A DNA stretch of 64,000 nt from Amycolatopsis vastitatis (GCF_002234595.1 NZ_NMUL01000005.1:372001-436000); one strand, 5' to 3'; positions 36,271 through 45,184 are shown, counted from the stretch's first letter. Numbers and translations are program-made. Notes: generated by a model from the sequence alone, not told the origin.

Positions 36271-36350
36271 CCGTACTTGAGGAAGCCCGGGTGGCGGAGC
36301 CCCCGGCCCGGGGCGGAGCCCGCAACGTTACTGCACGGTACGGTTGGGAC

Positions 36351-36812
36351 ATGCACTTCACCCGGCCTCGAGACCTGGTGGTGGCCGGGCTGCTCGGCCT
36401 GGTCCTCGGCTACCTGCTCTTCCTGGCCGCCTACGGCTCGCTGCCGCAGCTGCCGCTGCTCGCCGGCGTCACCTTCGCCGTCCTGGCGGTGATCGAGGCC
36501 GTCCTCGCGTTCTCCATCCGCTCGCGGATCAAGAGCGGCCGCGTCGTTGCCGCGATCGGGGTCGCCCGATCGGTCGCCCTCGCCAAGGCGTCGTCACTCG
36601 CCGGAGCGTTCATGGCGGGCGCCTGGCTGGCCGCGCTCGCCTATCTTTTTCCGCGACGTGACGAACTCGTCGCGGCGGTGCTCGACACCCGCGCCGCGGT
36701 GGTCGGCGTGGTGTCCGCCGCGGCCCTGGTAGCAGCGGGTTTGTGGCTCGAACACTGCTGCCGGACCCCCCGAGACCAAGACCGGGAGAGCGCCCGCGGG
36801 TCGACCGGTTAG
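36351..36812 (+). CDS. DUF3180-family membrane protein
   Basis: 153 residues with four hydrophobic helices (VVAGLLGLVLGYLLFLAAYG; LLAGVTFAVLAVIEAVLAF; SSLAGAFMAGAWLAALAYLF; AAVVGVVSAAALVAAGLWLE) and a short charged tail. Position after the folate genes and before the repeat-rich membrane protein matches Rv3605c. Function unknown. GRVVAAIGVARSVALAKASS between helices 2 and 3 is the conserved loop of the family. No strong ribosome binding site. Confidence 0.85.
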   Translation: MHFTRPRDLVVAGLLGLVLGYLLFLAAYGSLPQLPLLAGVTFAVLAVIEAVLAFSIRSRIKSGRVVAAIGVARSVALAKASSLAGAFMAGAWLAALAYLFPRRDELVAAVLDTRAAVVGVVSAAALVAAGLWLEHCCRTPRDQDRESARGSTG

Positions 36813-36881
36813 CGCTGGAATCACACCGCTCGCTGGACCGAGCAGGTCTCGTTCGGATTACGAGCAGGTACGGTGTCAGTC

Positions 36882-39164
36882 ATGACCGGCGTGGGTGACG
36901 ACTCGCGCGGCCGCCTACTGGGCAGGCCGTGGCTTGTCGTCGGCTTTGTCCTCGCCATCGGAGCCACCCTCGCACTGGTGCTCAGCGACGATCTCCGCTA
37001 TCTCCGGCTCGGGATCGTCGCCGCCCTCTGGGCCGCCCTGATCGGCGCATTCCTCGCCGTGAAGTACCGCAAGAGCGCGGCACAGAGCGAGGACGCGGTC
37101 GCCGAGGCGCAGGCTGTGTACGAGTTGGAGCTGGAACGCGAGATCGCGGCCCGGCGCGAGTACGAGCTGGAGATGGAGGCGGAGAAGACCAACGTGGCCG
37201 ACTCCAAGGAACGCGAGGAACTGGCGGCGCTGCGCGCCGAAGTGTCCGCCCTGCGCGACAGCCTCCAATCACTGTTCGGCGGCGAAGTGCTGCTCGAACG
37301 CGTCGCGCTGACCGCGCAGGCGACCCGGATGCGCAAGCTGTCCGACGAGAACCGCATGATCCCCGACAACGCGCCGAAGAAGAAGCCCGCCCAGCTGATG
37401 GCCGGGAAGAAGCCGGTGGTCGAGGGCGGCGAACGGCCGACCGAGCTGATCGACCGCGTGCTCGACGAGCGTCGCCGCAAGGCGTCGAACGGGAAGGGCC
37501 TCGGCAAGGGCAAGGGCTTCGGCGGCAAGCCGGGCCCGAAGGCGCCGGCGAACGTCTCCGCGCAGAGCACCCAGCAGATCGCGCGGCCGAAGCCGCTGAG
37601 CGAGCGCCGTCCGCCGGTGCCGCCGGTCGACCCGGCGCTGAACGCCGCGCAGCGCGAGCTGAAGGCCGCCGAACTGCGCGCCGAAGCGGCCCGCCGCCAG
37701 GCCGAGTCACAACCCATGCGCCTGCCGAAGCCGGATGAAGTGGCCGCGTCACAGCCCGAGCGACGTCCGGAAGCCGCGGCCGAGCCGACGCGCCGTGACG
37801 TGCCCCGGCCCGTCGACCCCAGGACCGAGATCCGCCGCCCCACGGAGCCGAAGACCGAGATCCGCCGCCCGGAGCCCAATACGGAGATCCGCCGTCCCGA
37901 GCCGCCGCCCGCGCGCCGCGCGGAGATGTCGCGTTCGGACATTCCTCGTGTGGAGATGTCGCGTTCGGACATTCCGCGGGTCGAGATGTCGCGGCCCGAC
38001 ATCCCCCGCGTGGAGATGTCGCGTCCGGCGATCCGGCCGGCGGAGGTGTCGCGTTCGGACATTCCTCGCGTGGAGATGTCGCGGCCTGACATCCCTCGTG
38101 TGGAGATGTCGCGTCCGGACATTCCTCGTGTGGAGATGTCGCGTCCGGACATTCCCCGGGTCGAGATGTCGCGTCCGGACATTCCGCGCGTCGAGATGTC
38201 CCGGCCGGACATCCCCCGCGTCGGTGGCCAGCCGAACGGCGTGCGCCCGGATCCCCGCAAGGCGCCCGAGCCGCCCCGTCCGGCGCCGCCCCGTCCGGCG
38301 GCCAACGTGCCGCCGCCGAAGCCGTCGGAGATGTCGCGGTCGGACATCCGCCCGGTGAAGGACCTCAGCGCGGCCTTCCAGAACCGCGACGACTTCGCCG
38401 AGCGGCAGCGGCCGCACCGGCCGAAGCCGCCAATGCCGCCAATGCCGCAAGAACAGCAGGCCAAGCCGCCGATGCCGCGGGACGCCGCGGCGTCGCGCAC
38501 CAACCTCCCGCCCGTCCCGGCGACGACGCCGGTGCCGAGCAACGGCTCGTCGCCGCGGCAGCAGTCGCGCACGAACCTGCCTCCGGTGGTGCCGCCGACC
38601 ACGCCGGTCCCGGCCGCCGACGGCCGCCGTCCGTCGCGGCTGGAGCAGTTCTCGCGAGCCGACATGTCGCCTGCCCTGGAGGAGCCGGCGTCCCGGCACA
38701 GCGGTTCGCACCGCGCGCCCGTGGAAGCCGCCCAGGCCGAAGCGCCGCCGGTGAACCCGACGCTGCCGGAGTCGGTCCGCAACTTCCAGGGCCGGTCCGG
38801 TGGCCGTCGCCGCAAGCCGGACGACTCCCAGCAGATGCCCGCGGTGCCCGCGCCGGAGCCGGCGGGTGGCGGCCGCCGCCGTCGCCCGGAAGGCGAGCCG
38901 CCGGCCTGGGAAGGCATGGTCGCCGAACGGGCGTCCCTGTCCCGCCGCAACATGGCCCCGGTCGACCCGGCGGACATCGAGCAGAACGGCAACAACGGCA
39001 ACAACGGCAACGGCAACGGGCACGGCGCGCACAACGGCCGTCGCGCCGCCGAGCCCGCTCCGGGCAGCGGTTCGCACGCCGCGGGACGTTCGGTGAGCGA
39101 GCTGCTGGCGGCGAACGGCGGCACCGGGGCCACGCCGCGCCGGCGCAGGCGCGCCGAGGACTGA
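36882..39164 (+). CDS. Large repeat-containing membrane-anchored protein (Rv3604c-position)
   Basis: 760 residues. Two membrane helices at about 17-60 (WLVVGFVLAIGATLALVL; LGIVAALWAALIGAFLAV), then a charged coiled coil (about 65-145, AVYELELEREIAARREYELE). The remaining ~600 residues are cytoplasmic, Pro/Arg/Ser-rich and disordered. Residues 348-447 are ten decapeptide repeats of EMSR(S/P)DIPRV. Further Thr/Ser-Arg-rich segments and an Asn/Gly run (NGNNGNNGNGNG) follow. Position fits Rv3604c of M. tuberculosis. The role is unknown; the architecture suggests a scaffold at the membrane. ATG 36882 is used; GTG 36873 is an alternative. Confidence 0.82.
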   Translation: MTGVGDDSRGRLLGRPWLVVGFVLAIGATLALVLSDDLRYLRLGIVAALWAALIGAFLAVKYRKSAAQSEDAVAEAQAVYELELEREIAARREYELEMEAEKTNVADSKEREELAALRAEVSALRDSLQSLFGGEVLLERVALTAQATRMRKLSDENRMIPDNAPKKKPAQLMAGKKPVVEGGERPTELIDRVLDERRRKASNGKGLGKGKGFGGKPGPKAPANVSAQSTQQIARPKPLSERRPPVPPVDPALNAAQRELKAAELRAEAARRQAESQPMRLPKPDEVAASQPERRPEAAAEPTRRDVPRPVDPRTEIRRPTEPKTEIRRPEPNTEIRRPEPPPARRAEMSRSDIPRVEMSRSDIPRVEMSRPDIPRVEMSRPAIRPAEVSRSDIPRVEMSRPDIPRVEMSRPDIPRVEMSRPDIPRVEMSRPDIPRVEMSRPDIPRVGGQPNGVRPDPRKAPEPPRPAPPRPAANVPPPKPSEMSRSDIRPVKDLSAAFQNRDDFAERQRPHRPKPPMPPMPQEQQAKPPMPRDAAASRTNLPPVPATTPVPSNGSSPRQQSRTNLPPVVPPTTPVPAADGRRPSRLEQFSRADMSPALEEPASRHSGSHRAPVEAAQAEAPPVNPTLPESVRNFQGRSGGRRRKPDDSQQMPAVPAPEPAGGGRRRRPEGEPPAWEGMVAERASLSRRNMAPVDPADIEQNGNNGNNGNGNGHGAHNGRRAAEPAPGSGSHAAGRSVSELLAANGGTGATPRRRRRAED
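37923..38222 (+). repeat. Ten tandem 30-bp repeats encoding a decapeptide
   Basis: Ten in-frame units beginning GAGATGTCGCG(T/G) encode EMSR(S/P)DIPRV; unit 4 reads EMSRPAIRPA and unit 5 EVSRSDIPRV, the rest are near identical. A stray unit, EMSRSDIRPV, occurs further on at about 38328. Copy number is likely variable between strains by slippage. Confidence 0.95.
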
Positions 39165-39265
39165 ACCGCTCCGGTGCCGACTCGACGTGTCGAACGCCAC
39201 CTCGGGCGTGGCGAGGCGCGAGGTGGCGTTCCGGTCTTTGTCCGGTCTGCGTAGGGTGACCGGCT

Positions 39266-40432
39266 GTGAGCGGAACCCTCTCGCCCGCGACGGGACTGGA
39301 TCGCGGACGGCGGCCTCGCCGGATCACCGTGCTGCTGCCGGTGCTCGGGCTGATCGTGGTGGCCCTGTGCGGCCTGTTCCTGTTCGGTCTCGCCACGGCG
39401 CGGGTCGGCCCGCTCGCCGTCACGATCGGCGTGCTGGCCGCGCTCGTGCCGGTCGCCGGCGTGGTGGCCGGGTTCCTGTGGGTCGACCGCTGGGAGCCCG
39501 AGCCCGCGAAGTTCCTGCTGCTCGCCTTCGCCTGGGGCGCCTGCATCGCGACGATCACCGCGCTGCTCATCAACACCACCGCCGAAGCGGTCGGTGACGA
39601 GCTGCTCGGCACCGGCCACGGCAACACGCTCGCCGCGCTGGTGTCCGCCCCCGTCGTCGAGGAGGCCGCGAAGGCGCTGTTCGTGGTGCTCATCCTCTGG
39701 CGCCGCTCCAGCGAGTTCGACGGCGTCGTGGACGGCGTCGTCTACGCCGGGTTCAGCGCCGCGGGGTTCGCTTTCACCGAGAACATCTACTACTTCGGCC
39801 GCGCGTTCGCCGACTACGGCTTCGGCGACGGGCACAGCCAGGGCGTCATCACGGCGTTCTTCCTGCGTGGCGTGCTCGCGCCGTTCACGCACCCGCTGTT
39901 CGCGGTGCTCACCGGCATCGGGATCGGCATCGCCGCGCGGACGACGGCCAAGGCGTTGAAGGTCATCGCGCCGCTCGCCGGCTACCTGGCCGCGGTCAGC
40001 CTGCACGCGCTGTGGAACAGCGCCGCGCTGCTCGGCGGGTCGAAGTTCCTCACCGTGTACTTCCTGATCATGCTGCCGCTGTTCCTCGGCGTCGTCTACC
40101 TGGTCATCCTGCAGCGGAAGCGGGAGCAGCGGATCATCGCCACGGCGCTGCCGCACATGGCGGCGGCGCGCTGGATAGCGCCGTCGGAGGTCGACCTGCT
40201 GGCCAGCCTGCCGGGGCGCCGTGCCTGGCGCCGCCAGGCGAAACGGCAGTCGGGCAAGCAGGCCGCGAAGGCCGTGGCCGTCTACCAGGCCAGCGTGACG
40301 GAGCTCGCGTTCCTCGACCGGCACCAGCTCACCAGCGAGACCGACCGGCAGCGCCAGCAGGAGCTGCTGCGCACCTTGAAGGCCGCCCGGGCGGAGGCCA
40401 CGCGCCTCGCCGACGAGGCCGCCCGAGGGTGA
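39266..40432 (+). CDS. PrsW-family intramembrane metalloprotease
   Basis: 388 residues, at least eight hydrophobic helices. PrsW motifs: SAPVVEEAAKALFVV (EExxK), AGFAFTENIYYF (FxxxEN) and two conserved histidines in APFTHPLF and VSLHALWN. PrsW proteases cut membrane anti-sigma factors or similar substrates inside the bilayer. The cytosolic C-terminal 110 residues are basic and helical. GTG start. It sits between the Rv3604c- and Rv3603c-position genes; no anti-sigma factor is nearby. Confidence 0.92.
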   Translation: MSGTLSPATGLDRGRRPRRITVLLPVLGLIVVALCGLFLFGLATARVGPLAVTIGVLAALVPVAGVVAGFLWVDRWEPEPAKFLLLAFAWGACIATITALLINTTAEAVGDELLGTGHGNTLAALVSAPVVEEAAKALFVVLILWRRSSEFDGVVDGVVYAGFSAAGFAFTENIYYFGRAFADYGFGDGHSQGVITAFFLRGVLAPFTHPLFAVLTGIGIGIAARTTAKALKVIAPLAGYLAAVSLHALWNSAALLGGSKFLTVYFLIMLPLFLGVVYLVILQRKREQRIIATALPHMAAARWIAPSEVDLLASLPGRRAWRRQAKRQSGKQAAKAVAVYQASVTELAFLDRHQLTSETDRQRQQELLRTLKAARAEATRLADEAARG

Positions 40433-40553
40433 CCCGGTCCGGGTGAAGCTGGTCACCCGGGCTCAACGCGGCGCGCTCGATCGAGTTAGTCTCGCGCCGT
40501 TCGTCCGGTACCCGGAGCGGGACTGGAACGAGAGCAGAGGGAGTCTGCGAACC

Positions 40554-40580
40554 ATGAGCGTCCACAGGCGCACGCCATGA
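40554..40580 (+). CDS. Eight-codon leader ORF (MSVHRRTP)
   Basis: ATG 40554 has the strong ribosome binding site AGAGGGAG (40536-40543) at 10 bases. It encodes MSVHRRTP and stops at TGA 40578-40580, overlapping the ATG codons at 40577 and 40580 of the next gene, which lacks its own Shine-Dalgarno. This looks like translational coupling through a short leader peptide. Confidence 0.5.
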   Translation: MSVHRRTP

Positions 40581-41482
40581 TGAGGCCCGCCCGCCTCGCG
40601 GTCGGTGTCGTTTCCGCCGGCCGGGTGGGCAGCGTGCTCGGCGCCGCGCTGGCCCGGGCGGGGCACACGGTGGTCGCCGCGTCGGGCCTGTCCGGCGCGT
40701 CGCTGGCCCGCGCCGAACGCCTCCTCCCGGACGTGCCCCTCCTGCCGCCCGACGAGACCGTGAGCCGGGCCGATCTGGTGCTGCTCGCCCTCCCCGACGA
40801 CGCGCTGGCCGGGATGGTCCGCGGGCTCGTCGCGACCGGGTCGGTCCGGGCCGGGCAGATCGTCGTGCACACCTCCGGCGCGCACGGCATCGACGTCCTG
40901 GCGCCGGTGGCCGAGGCGGGAGCGCTGCCGCTCGCGCTGCACCCCGTGATGACGTTCACCGGCCGCGAGGAGGACCTCGAGCGGCTGGCGGCGTGCAGCA
41001 TCGGCGTCACGGCGGCCGCGGACGACGAGGCGGCCTGGCACGTCGGCGAAGCGCTCACCGTCGAGATGGGCGCGGAGCCGGTGCGGATCCCCGACTCCGC
41101 GCGAGCGCTCTACCACGCTGCGTTGACCCACGGCGCGAACCACCTGATGACGCTGGTCGCCGACTGCGCGGAAGCCTTGCGGGAGGCGGGAATCGAGCAG
41201 CCGGAGCGCCTGGTCGCGCCGCTGCTTTCGGCGGCGTTGGATAATGTTCTCCGGCACGGCGACCGCGCGCTGACCGGCCCGGTCGCCCGTGGCGATCTCG
41301 GCACCGTCCGCAAGCACCTCGCGGTACTGGCGGACCGGGCGCCGGACGTGGCGCCGGCCTACCGGGCGCTGGCCAAGCGCACGGTGGCGCGTTCGACGGC
41401 TGCCGGGCTGCTGGACACCGCGGCCGCCAAAGACCTCACCGAACTCCTCGACGATCCCGCCGAAGGGCATCCAGACCAGTGA
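40577..41482 (+). CDS. Rossmann-fold/DUF2520 oxidoreductase-like protein
   Basis: 301 residues. N-terminal NAD(P)-binding Rossmann fold (GVVSAGRVGSVLGAALARAGH, LVLLALPDDAL) and a C-terminal all-helical DUF2520 domain as in 6-phosphogluconate dehydrogenase-type proteins (LYHAALTHGANHLMTLVADC, GPVARGD). Counterpart of Rv3603c, directly upstream of panC in both. Its stop overlaps the panC start, so it is co-translated with pantothenate synthetase. A ketopantoate reductase role, the missing step beside PanC, is plausible by context and fold but not shown. Confidence 0.88.
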   Translation: MMRPARLAVGVVSAGRVGSVLGAALARAGHTVVAASGLSGASLARAERLLPDVPLLPPDETVSRADLVLLALPDDALAGMVRGLVATGSVRAGQIVVHTSGAHGIDVLAPVAEAGALPLALHPVMTFTGREEDLERLAACSIGVTAAADDEAAWHVGEALTVEMGAEPVRIPDSARALYHAALTHGANHLMTLVADCAEALREAGIEQPERLVAPLLSAALDNVLRHGDRALTGPVARGDLGTVRKHLAVLADRAPDVAPAYRALAKRTVARSTAAGLLDTAAAKDLTELLDDPAEGHPDQ

Positions 41483-42384
41483 CCACACCGAAATTCAGCC
41501 GCGGCACCCTGAACACGTTCTCCTCGCCGGAGCAGGTGAGCCAGGTCAGCCGGGCCTTGCACGGCGTCGGCCGCAAGCTGGCGCTCGTGCCGACCATGGG
41601 CGCGCTGCACGCCGGCCACCGCGAACTGATCCGCCGCGCGAAGCGGCTGCCCAACAACGTCGTGGCCACCTCGATCTTCGTCAACCCGTTGCAGTTCGGC
41701 GCGGGTGAGGACTTCGAGGCCTACCCGCGGCCGCTGGAGAACGACCTCGCCGTGCTGAGCGAGGACGGCGTCGAAATCGCGTTCACACCGAGCGCCGACG
41801 CGCTCTACGCCGACGGCGCCGCGGTGACCGTGCACCCCGGCCCGCTCGGCGAGGAACTGGAGGGCGCTGTCCGGCCCGGCCACTTCGCCGGCGTGCTCAC
41901 CGTCGTGGCGAAGCTGTTCAACCTGCTCCGCCCGGACTACGCCCTGTTCGGCGAAAAGGACTACCAGCAACTGGTCCTGATCAAGCGGATGGTGCGGGAC
42001 CTGAACATCGACACGCACGTCATCGGCGTGCCGACCGTGCGGGAGCGGGACGGGCTGGCGCTGTCGTCCCGCAACGTCTACCTGACGCCTGAACAGCGCG
42101 AAGACGCCATCGTCCTGTCGGCCGCCCTCACCGCGGGGGCGTTCGTCGGCCGGGACGGTGCGGACGCGGTCCTGGAGACCGCGTGGAAGACCCTCGCGGC
42201 GCGTCCCGCGGTCGAGGTGGATTACCTGGAGTTGAGGGGAACCGACCTCGGGCCCGCGCCCGTCGATGGTGAAGCACGACTGTTGATCGCGGCCCGGGTG
42301 GGGAGTACCCGGCTGATCGACAACGTTCCGGTGTTGCTCGGCGCTGCCGTCGAACACCCGGAGCGGCTGGACGCAGGGGAATAG
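41479..42384 (+). CDS. panC: Pantothenate synthetase
   Basis: 301 residues; ATP-dependent ligation of pantoate and beta-alanine. Nucleotidyltransferase motifs: VPTMGALHAGHREL (HxGH), SIFVNPLQFG, GEKDYQQL, RERDGLALSSRN (KMSKS equivalent). GTG start overlaps the preceding stop (GTGA). Ten bases from panD. Confidence 0.97.
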   Translation: MTTPKFSRGTLNTFSSPEQVSQVSRALHGVGRKLALVPTMGALHAGHRELIRRAKRLPNNVVATSIFVNPLQFGAGEDFEAYPRPLENDLAVLSEDGVEIAFTPSADALYADGAAVTVHPGPLGEELEGAVRPGHFAGVLTVVAKLFNLLRPDYALFGEKDYQQLVLIKRMVRDLNIDTHVIGVPTVRERDGLALSSRNVYLTPEQREDAIVLSAALTAGAFVGRDGADAVLETAWKTLAARPAVEVDYLELRGTDLGPAPVDGEARLLIAARVGSTRLIDNVPVLLGAAVEHPERLDAGE

Positions 42385-42393
42385 GAGTCCACG

Positions 42394-42891
42394 ATGTACC
42401 GCACGATGCTCAAGTCGAAGATCCACCGGGCCACCGTCACCCAGGCCGACCTGCACTACGTCGGCTCAGTGACGGTCGACGAGGACCTGATGGAGGCCGC
42501 GGACCTGCTGCCGGGGGAACAGGTGTCCATTGTGGACGTCACCAACGGGGCGCGCCTGGAGACCTACGTCATCAAGGGTGAGCGCGGGAGCGGGGTGCTC
42601 GGCATCAACGGCGCCGCGGCGCACCTGGTGCACCCGGGTGACCTGGTCATCCTCATTTCGTACGGCCAGATGGACGACGCCGAGGCCGCGACGTACGAAC
42701 CGCGCGTGGTGTTCGTCGACGCGGACAACCGGATCGTCCACCGGTACACCGACCCCGGCCACGCGCCGGAGGGGTCCGGGCTGCTGTCCGGCACGGTGAC
42801 GCTGCCGCTCGACGAGGAAGCGGCGGTGTTCCCGGTCGCCGAGACGGCGGACGCCCGCCGCCTCGACGCGTTGCTGCACGCGGAAAGCTGA
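42394..42891 (+). CDS. panD: Aspartate 1-decarboxylase proenzyme
   Basis: 165 residues; makes beta-alanine for PanC. Self-cleaves between Gly24 and Ser25 ([10 protein letters not shown]) to form the pyruvoyl cofactor. [14 protein letters not shown] and [17 protein letters not shown] are conserved. The C-terminal ~30 residues extend beyond the E. coli enzyme, as in other actinobacteria. ATG 42394 follows AGGGGAATAGGAG. Confidence 0.96.
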   Translation: MYRTMLKSKIHRATVTQADLHYVGSVTVDEDLMEAADLLPGEQVSIVDVTNGARLETYVIKGERGSGVLGINGAAAHLVHPGDLVILISYGQMDDAEAATYEPRVVFVDADNRIVHRYTDPGHAPEGSGLLSGTVTLPLDEEAAVFPVAETADARRLDALLHAES

Positions 42892-42896
42892 CCCGC

Positions 42897-43673
42897 TTGC
42901 TGCTCACCGTCGACGTCGGCAACACGAACATCGTCCTGGGGCTGTGGTCCGGCCGGACACTGGTCGGTGACTGGCGGATGCGCACGGACGCGCGCATGAC
43001 GGCCGACGAGCTGGCGTTGACGGTGCGCGGCCTGCTCGGCCCGCACGCGGACGCGGTCAGCGGCATCAGCGCGTTGTCGACGGTGCCGGCGGTGTTGCGC
43101 GAGCTTCGCGTGATGCTGTCGCGGTACTACGCGAAGGTGCCGAAGATCGTCGTCGAGCCGGGCGTGCGCACGGGCGTGGCCCTGCTCGTGGACAACCCGA
43201 AGGAGGTGGGCGCGGACCGGTTGGTGAACACGCTGGCCGCGCACCACCTGCACAGCACGGCGTGCGTGGTCGTCGACTTCGGCACGTCGACGAACGTGGA
43301 CGCGATCTCGGCCCGCGGCGAGTTCCTCGGCGGGGCGTTCGCGCCGGGAATCGAGATCTCGGTGGACGCACTGGCGTTGCGCGCGGCGGCGCTGCGGAAG
43401 GTGGAGCTGGTGCCGCCGCGGTCGGTGATCGGCAAGAACACGGTGGAGTGCCTGCAGTCGGGGATCCTCTACGGCTTCGCGGGCCAGGTGGACGGGCTTG
43501 TCCGGCGGATCGTCCGCGAGCTTTCGCCGGGCGGGACGGAACCGGTGGCGGTGCTGGCGACGGGCGGCCTGGCCCCGCTGGTGATCGGCGAGTCGGAGAC
43601 GATCACCGACCACGTCCCGGACCTGACGTTGCTCGGGCTGCGGCTGGTCTACGAACGCAACATCCGTGCTTGA
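42897..43673 (+). CDS. coaX: Type III pantothenate kinase
   Basis: 258 residues; phosphorylates pantothenate, the first committed CoA step. ASKHA-fold motifs: DVGNTNIVLG near the start, GADRLVNTLAAHH, DFGTSTNVDAIS, GGAFAPGIEIS and ATGGLAPLV. TTG start at 42897, 5 bases after panD. A known partner type, PanK (CoaA), may also exist elsewhere. The operon ends at a large hairpin. Confidence 0.95.
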   Translation: MLLTVDVGNTNIVLGLWSGRTLVGDWRMRTDARMTADELALTVRGLLGPHADAVSGISALSTVPAVLRELRVMLSRYYAKVPKIVVEPGVRTGVALLVDNPKEVGADRLVNTLAAHHLHSTACVVVDFGTSTNVDAISARGEFLGGAFAPGIEISVDALALRAAALRKVELVPPRSVIGKNTVECLQSGILYGFAGQVDGLVRRIVRELSPGGTEPVAVLATGGLAPLVIGESETITDHVPDLTLLGLRLVYERNIRA

Positions 43674-43700
43674 GGCCCCCTGGTTGTTGGCCCACCACCC

Positions 43701-43790
43701 CGAAGCCGGATTGTGACTACGGACGGCAGTACCGCGTCAAGGCGGGAAAGCGTGCCTTGACCCGGCACTACCGTCCGTGTTTCGGCTTCG
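43701..43790 (+). terminator. Long nested hairpin after coaX
   Basis: Inner stem 43719-43743 with 43754-43778 (25 positions, three mismatches; ends ACGGACGG/CCGTCCGT and GTCAAGGC/GCCTTGAC) and outer arms CGAAGCCG (43701-43708) and CGGCTTCG (43783-43790). Only a short T run follows. It probably ends the pan operon but is larger than a usual terminator and could be a REP-like element. The rest of 43674-43942 holds no gene. Confidence 0.6.
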
Positions 43791-43942
43791 TATCGGGGTT
43801 GCGGGGAGGGGGTCTGGGTGGGGTGCCGGTTGTGTCGTCAACGTGCTGTTCATGCCGGTGAGGCACCTGAAAAGGGTGCGCTATGACCTTTGCCGGGGAC
43901 CCTGCCAGGGAGGGTTCCGGGGCGGGCGCTGCTTTCAGGGGC

Positions 43943-44365
43943 TCAGCCGCGGGCCAGCCGGCGCCGTTCCAGCACATACCCCAACGCCGTCACCGCCAAC
44001 GCCGGGAAAGCCACCTTCGCCTGCGGGAACCCTTCCCCGCGGTCCGGGTCCACGGCCTTCGAGCCCGGGTACGCCAGCGCGGAGATCTGCGTCAGCCAGT
44101 ACAGCGACGCCAGCACCGCCCCGGCGTCGAGGCTCGCCCGCGCCGAACCCGGGGCTCGCCACAGCTGCCACAGGCTCGTGACGCCGAGCGCGAGCCCGAG
44201 GCTCATCGTCTGGCCGTTGTGGAACTTCGCGTGCGGTGGCCAGGCCGGGTTGTACACGTGGGTCTCGTTCCAGTCGGCGCGGTACGGGCCCACTGCCGTC
44301 ACGAGTGACGTCAGTGAGATCAGTGCCCGCCCCAGCCCACGGCCGCGCAGGAATTCGGTCCGCAT
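43943..44365 (-). CDS. Small integral membrane protein, unknown function
   Basis: 140 residues with about four hydrophobic segments (ALISLTSLVTAVG; QTMSLGLALGVTSLWQLW; AGAVLASLYWLTQISALA; VAFPALAVTALGYVLE). Conserved-looking ETHVYNPAWPPHAKFHNGQ, rich in His and aromatic residues, lies between helices 1 and 2 and could bind a metal or substrate. AAAGGATCACTC precedes the ATG (44365). I do not recognise the family with certainty. It stands 66 bases downstream of the methyltransferase gene end, same strand. Confidence 0.72.
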   Translation of the reverse strand: MRTEFLRGRGLGRALISLTSLVTAVGPYRADWNETHVYNPAWPPHAKFHNGQTMSLGLALGVTSLWQLWRAPGSARASLDAGAVLASLYWLTQISALAYPGSKAVDPDRGEGFPQAKVAFPALAVTALGYVLERRRLARG

Positions 44366-44431
44366 GAGTGATCCTTTCGTCCGCCTCCACCGCAGTATGG
44401 AACCTCCACTTGGATCGAGGTCAATGCGGAA

Positions 44432-45184
44432 TCAGCGGCGGCGGGCGCGGAACGTCCAGGTGATCAACGGCAGGTCGAACTCGCCGGACGCCGTGTGCGG
44501 ATTCGCGGCCAGGAACTGCCGGATCTTCGCCAGGCTCGCGGCCGCCTCCGCCGGATCCGCGATGATCAGATGCGAATGCGTGGCGATCGTTTCGGCGAGG
44601 CTTTCCGCGGTGCGCCGTTGCGTATGGTGAAACGCGCTGCTTTCGAAGGGTTCGAACCCGGGATGCGTGACCGGCTTCCGGTCGCTGTCGATCCAGGCGC
44701 GGCTCACCCCGGTCCGGCCGAGTTTCGCGAACTCGGCGACCCACGGCACCGATTCGTCTTCGTAGTTCCACATCGGCACGAGGACACCGCCGGGGCGCAG
44801 CACGCGGCCGATCTCGGTCATCGCCGCGGGCTCGTCGAACCAATGGAACGCCTGACCGGCGAAAACCGCGTCGACCCCGGCGTCGGGCAGCGGGATCCGT
44901 TCCGCCTGGCCGGCCAGTGACGTCGCCGACGGGACGAGCCGCTCGAGTTCCGCGCGCATTTCCGGAGCGGGTTCGACCGCGGTGACGTCGAGCCCGAGCG
45001 CGGCGAGGCCGAGCGTGAGTTTGCCGGTCCCGGCGCCGAGATCGAGTACCCGGCGCGGGGTTCCGCTCGCCCCGGAAAGCCCCCACTCGATCGCCTCCTG
45101 CGGGTAATCGGGCCGGTGCTCGGCGTACTCGGCCGCGCGGCTGCCGAAGGAACTCGCCCGCCGCGCTCTTGTGGGGTCGCTCAC
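44432..45184 (-). CDS. Class I SAM-dependent methyltransferase
   Basis: 250 residues. SAM-binding motif I VLDLGAGTGKLTLGLA, acidic end of strand 2 VTAVEPAPEM, motif GQAERIPLPDAGVDAVFAGQAFHWFDE and post-motif GRVLRPGGVLV: Methyltransf_11-type. N-terminus RASSFGSRAAEYAEHRPDYP is typical of small-molecule methyltransferases in actinomycetes. Substrate unknown. GTG start at 45184; ribosome binding site weak. Divergent from lysS. Confidence 0.9.
   Translation of the reverse strand: MSDPTRARRASSFGSRAAEYAEHRPDYPQEAIEWGLSGASGTPRRVLDLGAGTGKLTLGLAALGLDVTAVEPAPEMRAELERLVPSATSLAGQAERIPLPDAGVDAVFAGQAFHWFDEPAAMTEIGRVLRPGGVLVPMWNYEDESVPWVAEFAKLGRTGVSRAWIDSDRKPVTHPGFEPFESSAFHHTQRRTAESLAETIATHSHLIIADPAEAAASLAKIRQFLAANPHTASGEFDLPLITWTFRARRR

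Noticed and set aside
37923..38222. Possible CRISPR array from 30-bp repeats
   Set aside because: Repeats are contiguous, in frame and lack spacers; they encode a decapeptide.
36998..40456. 1152-codon open frame on the minus strand
   Set aside because: Antisense shadow of the repeat-rich membrane protein and PrsW genes; high GC suppresses stops, and the real genes on the plus strand have motifs and membrane helices.
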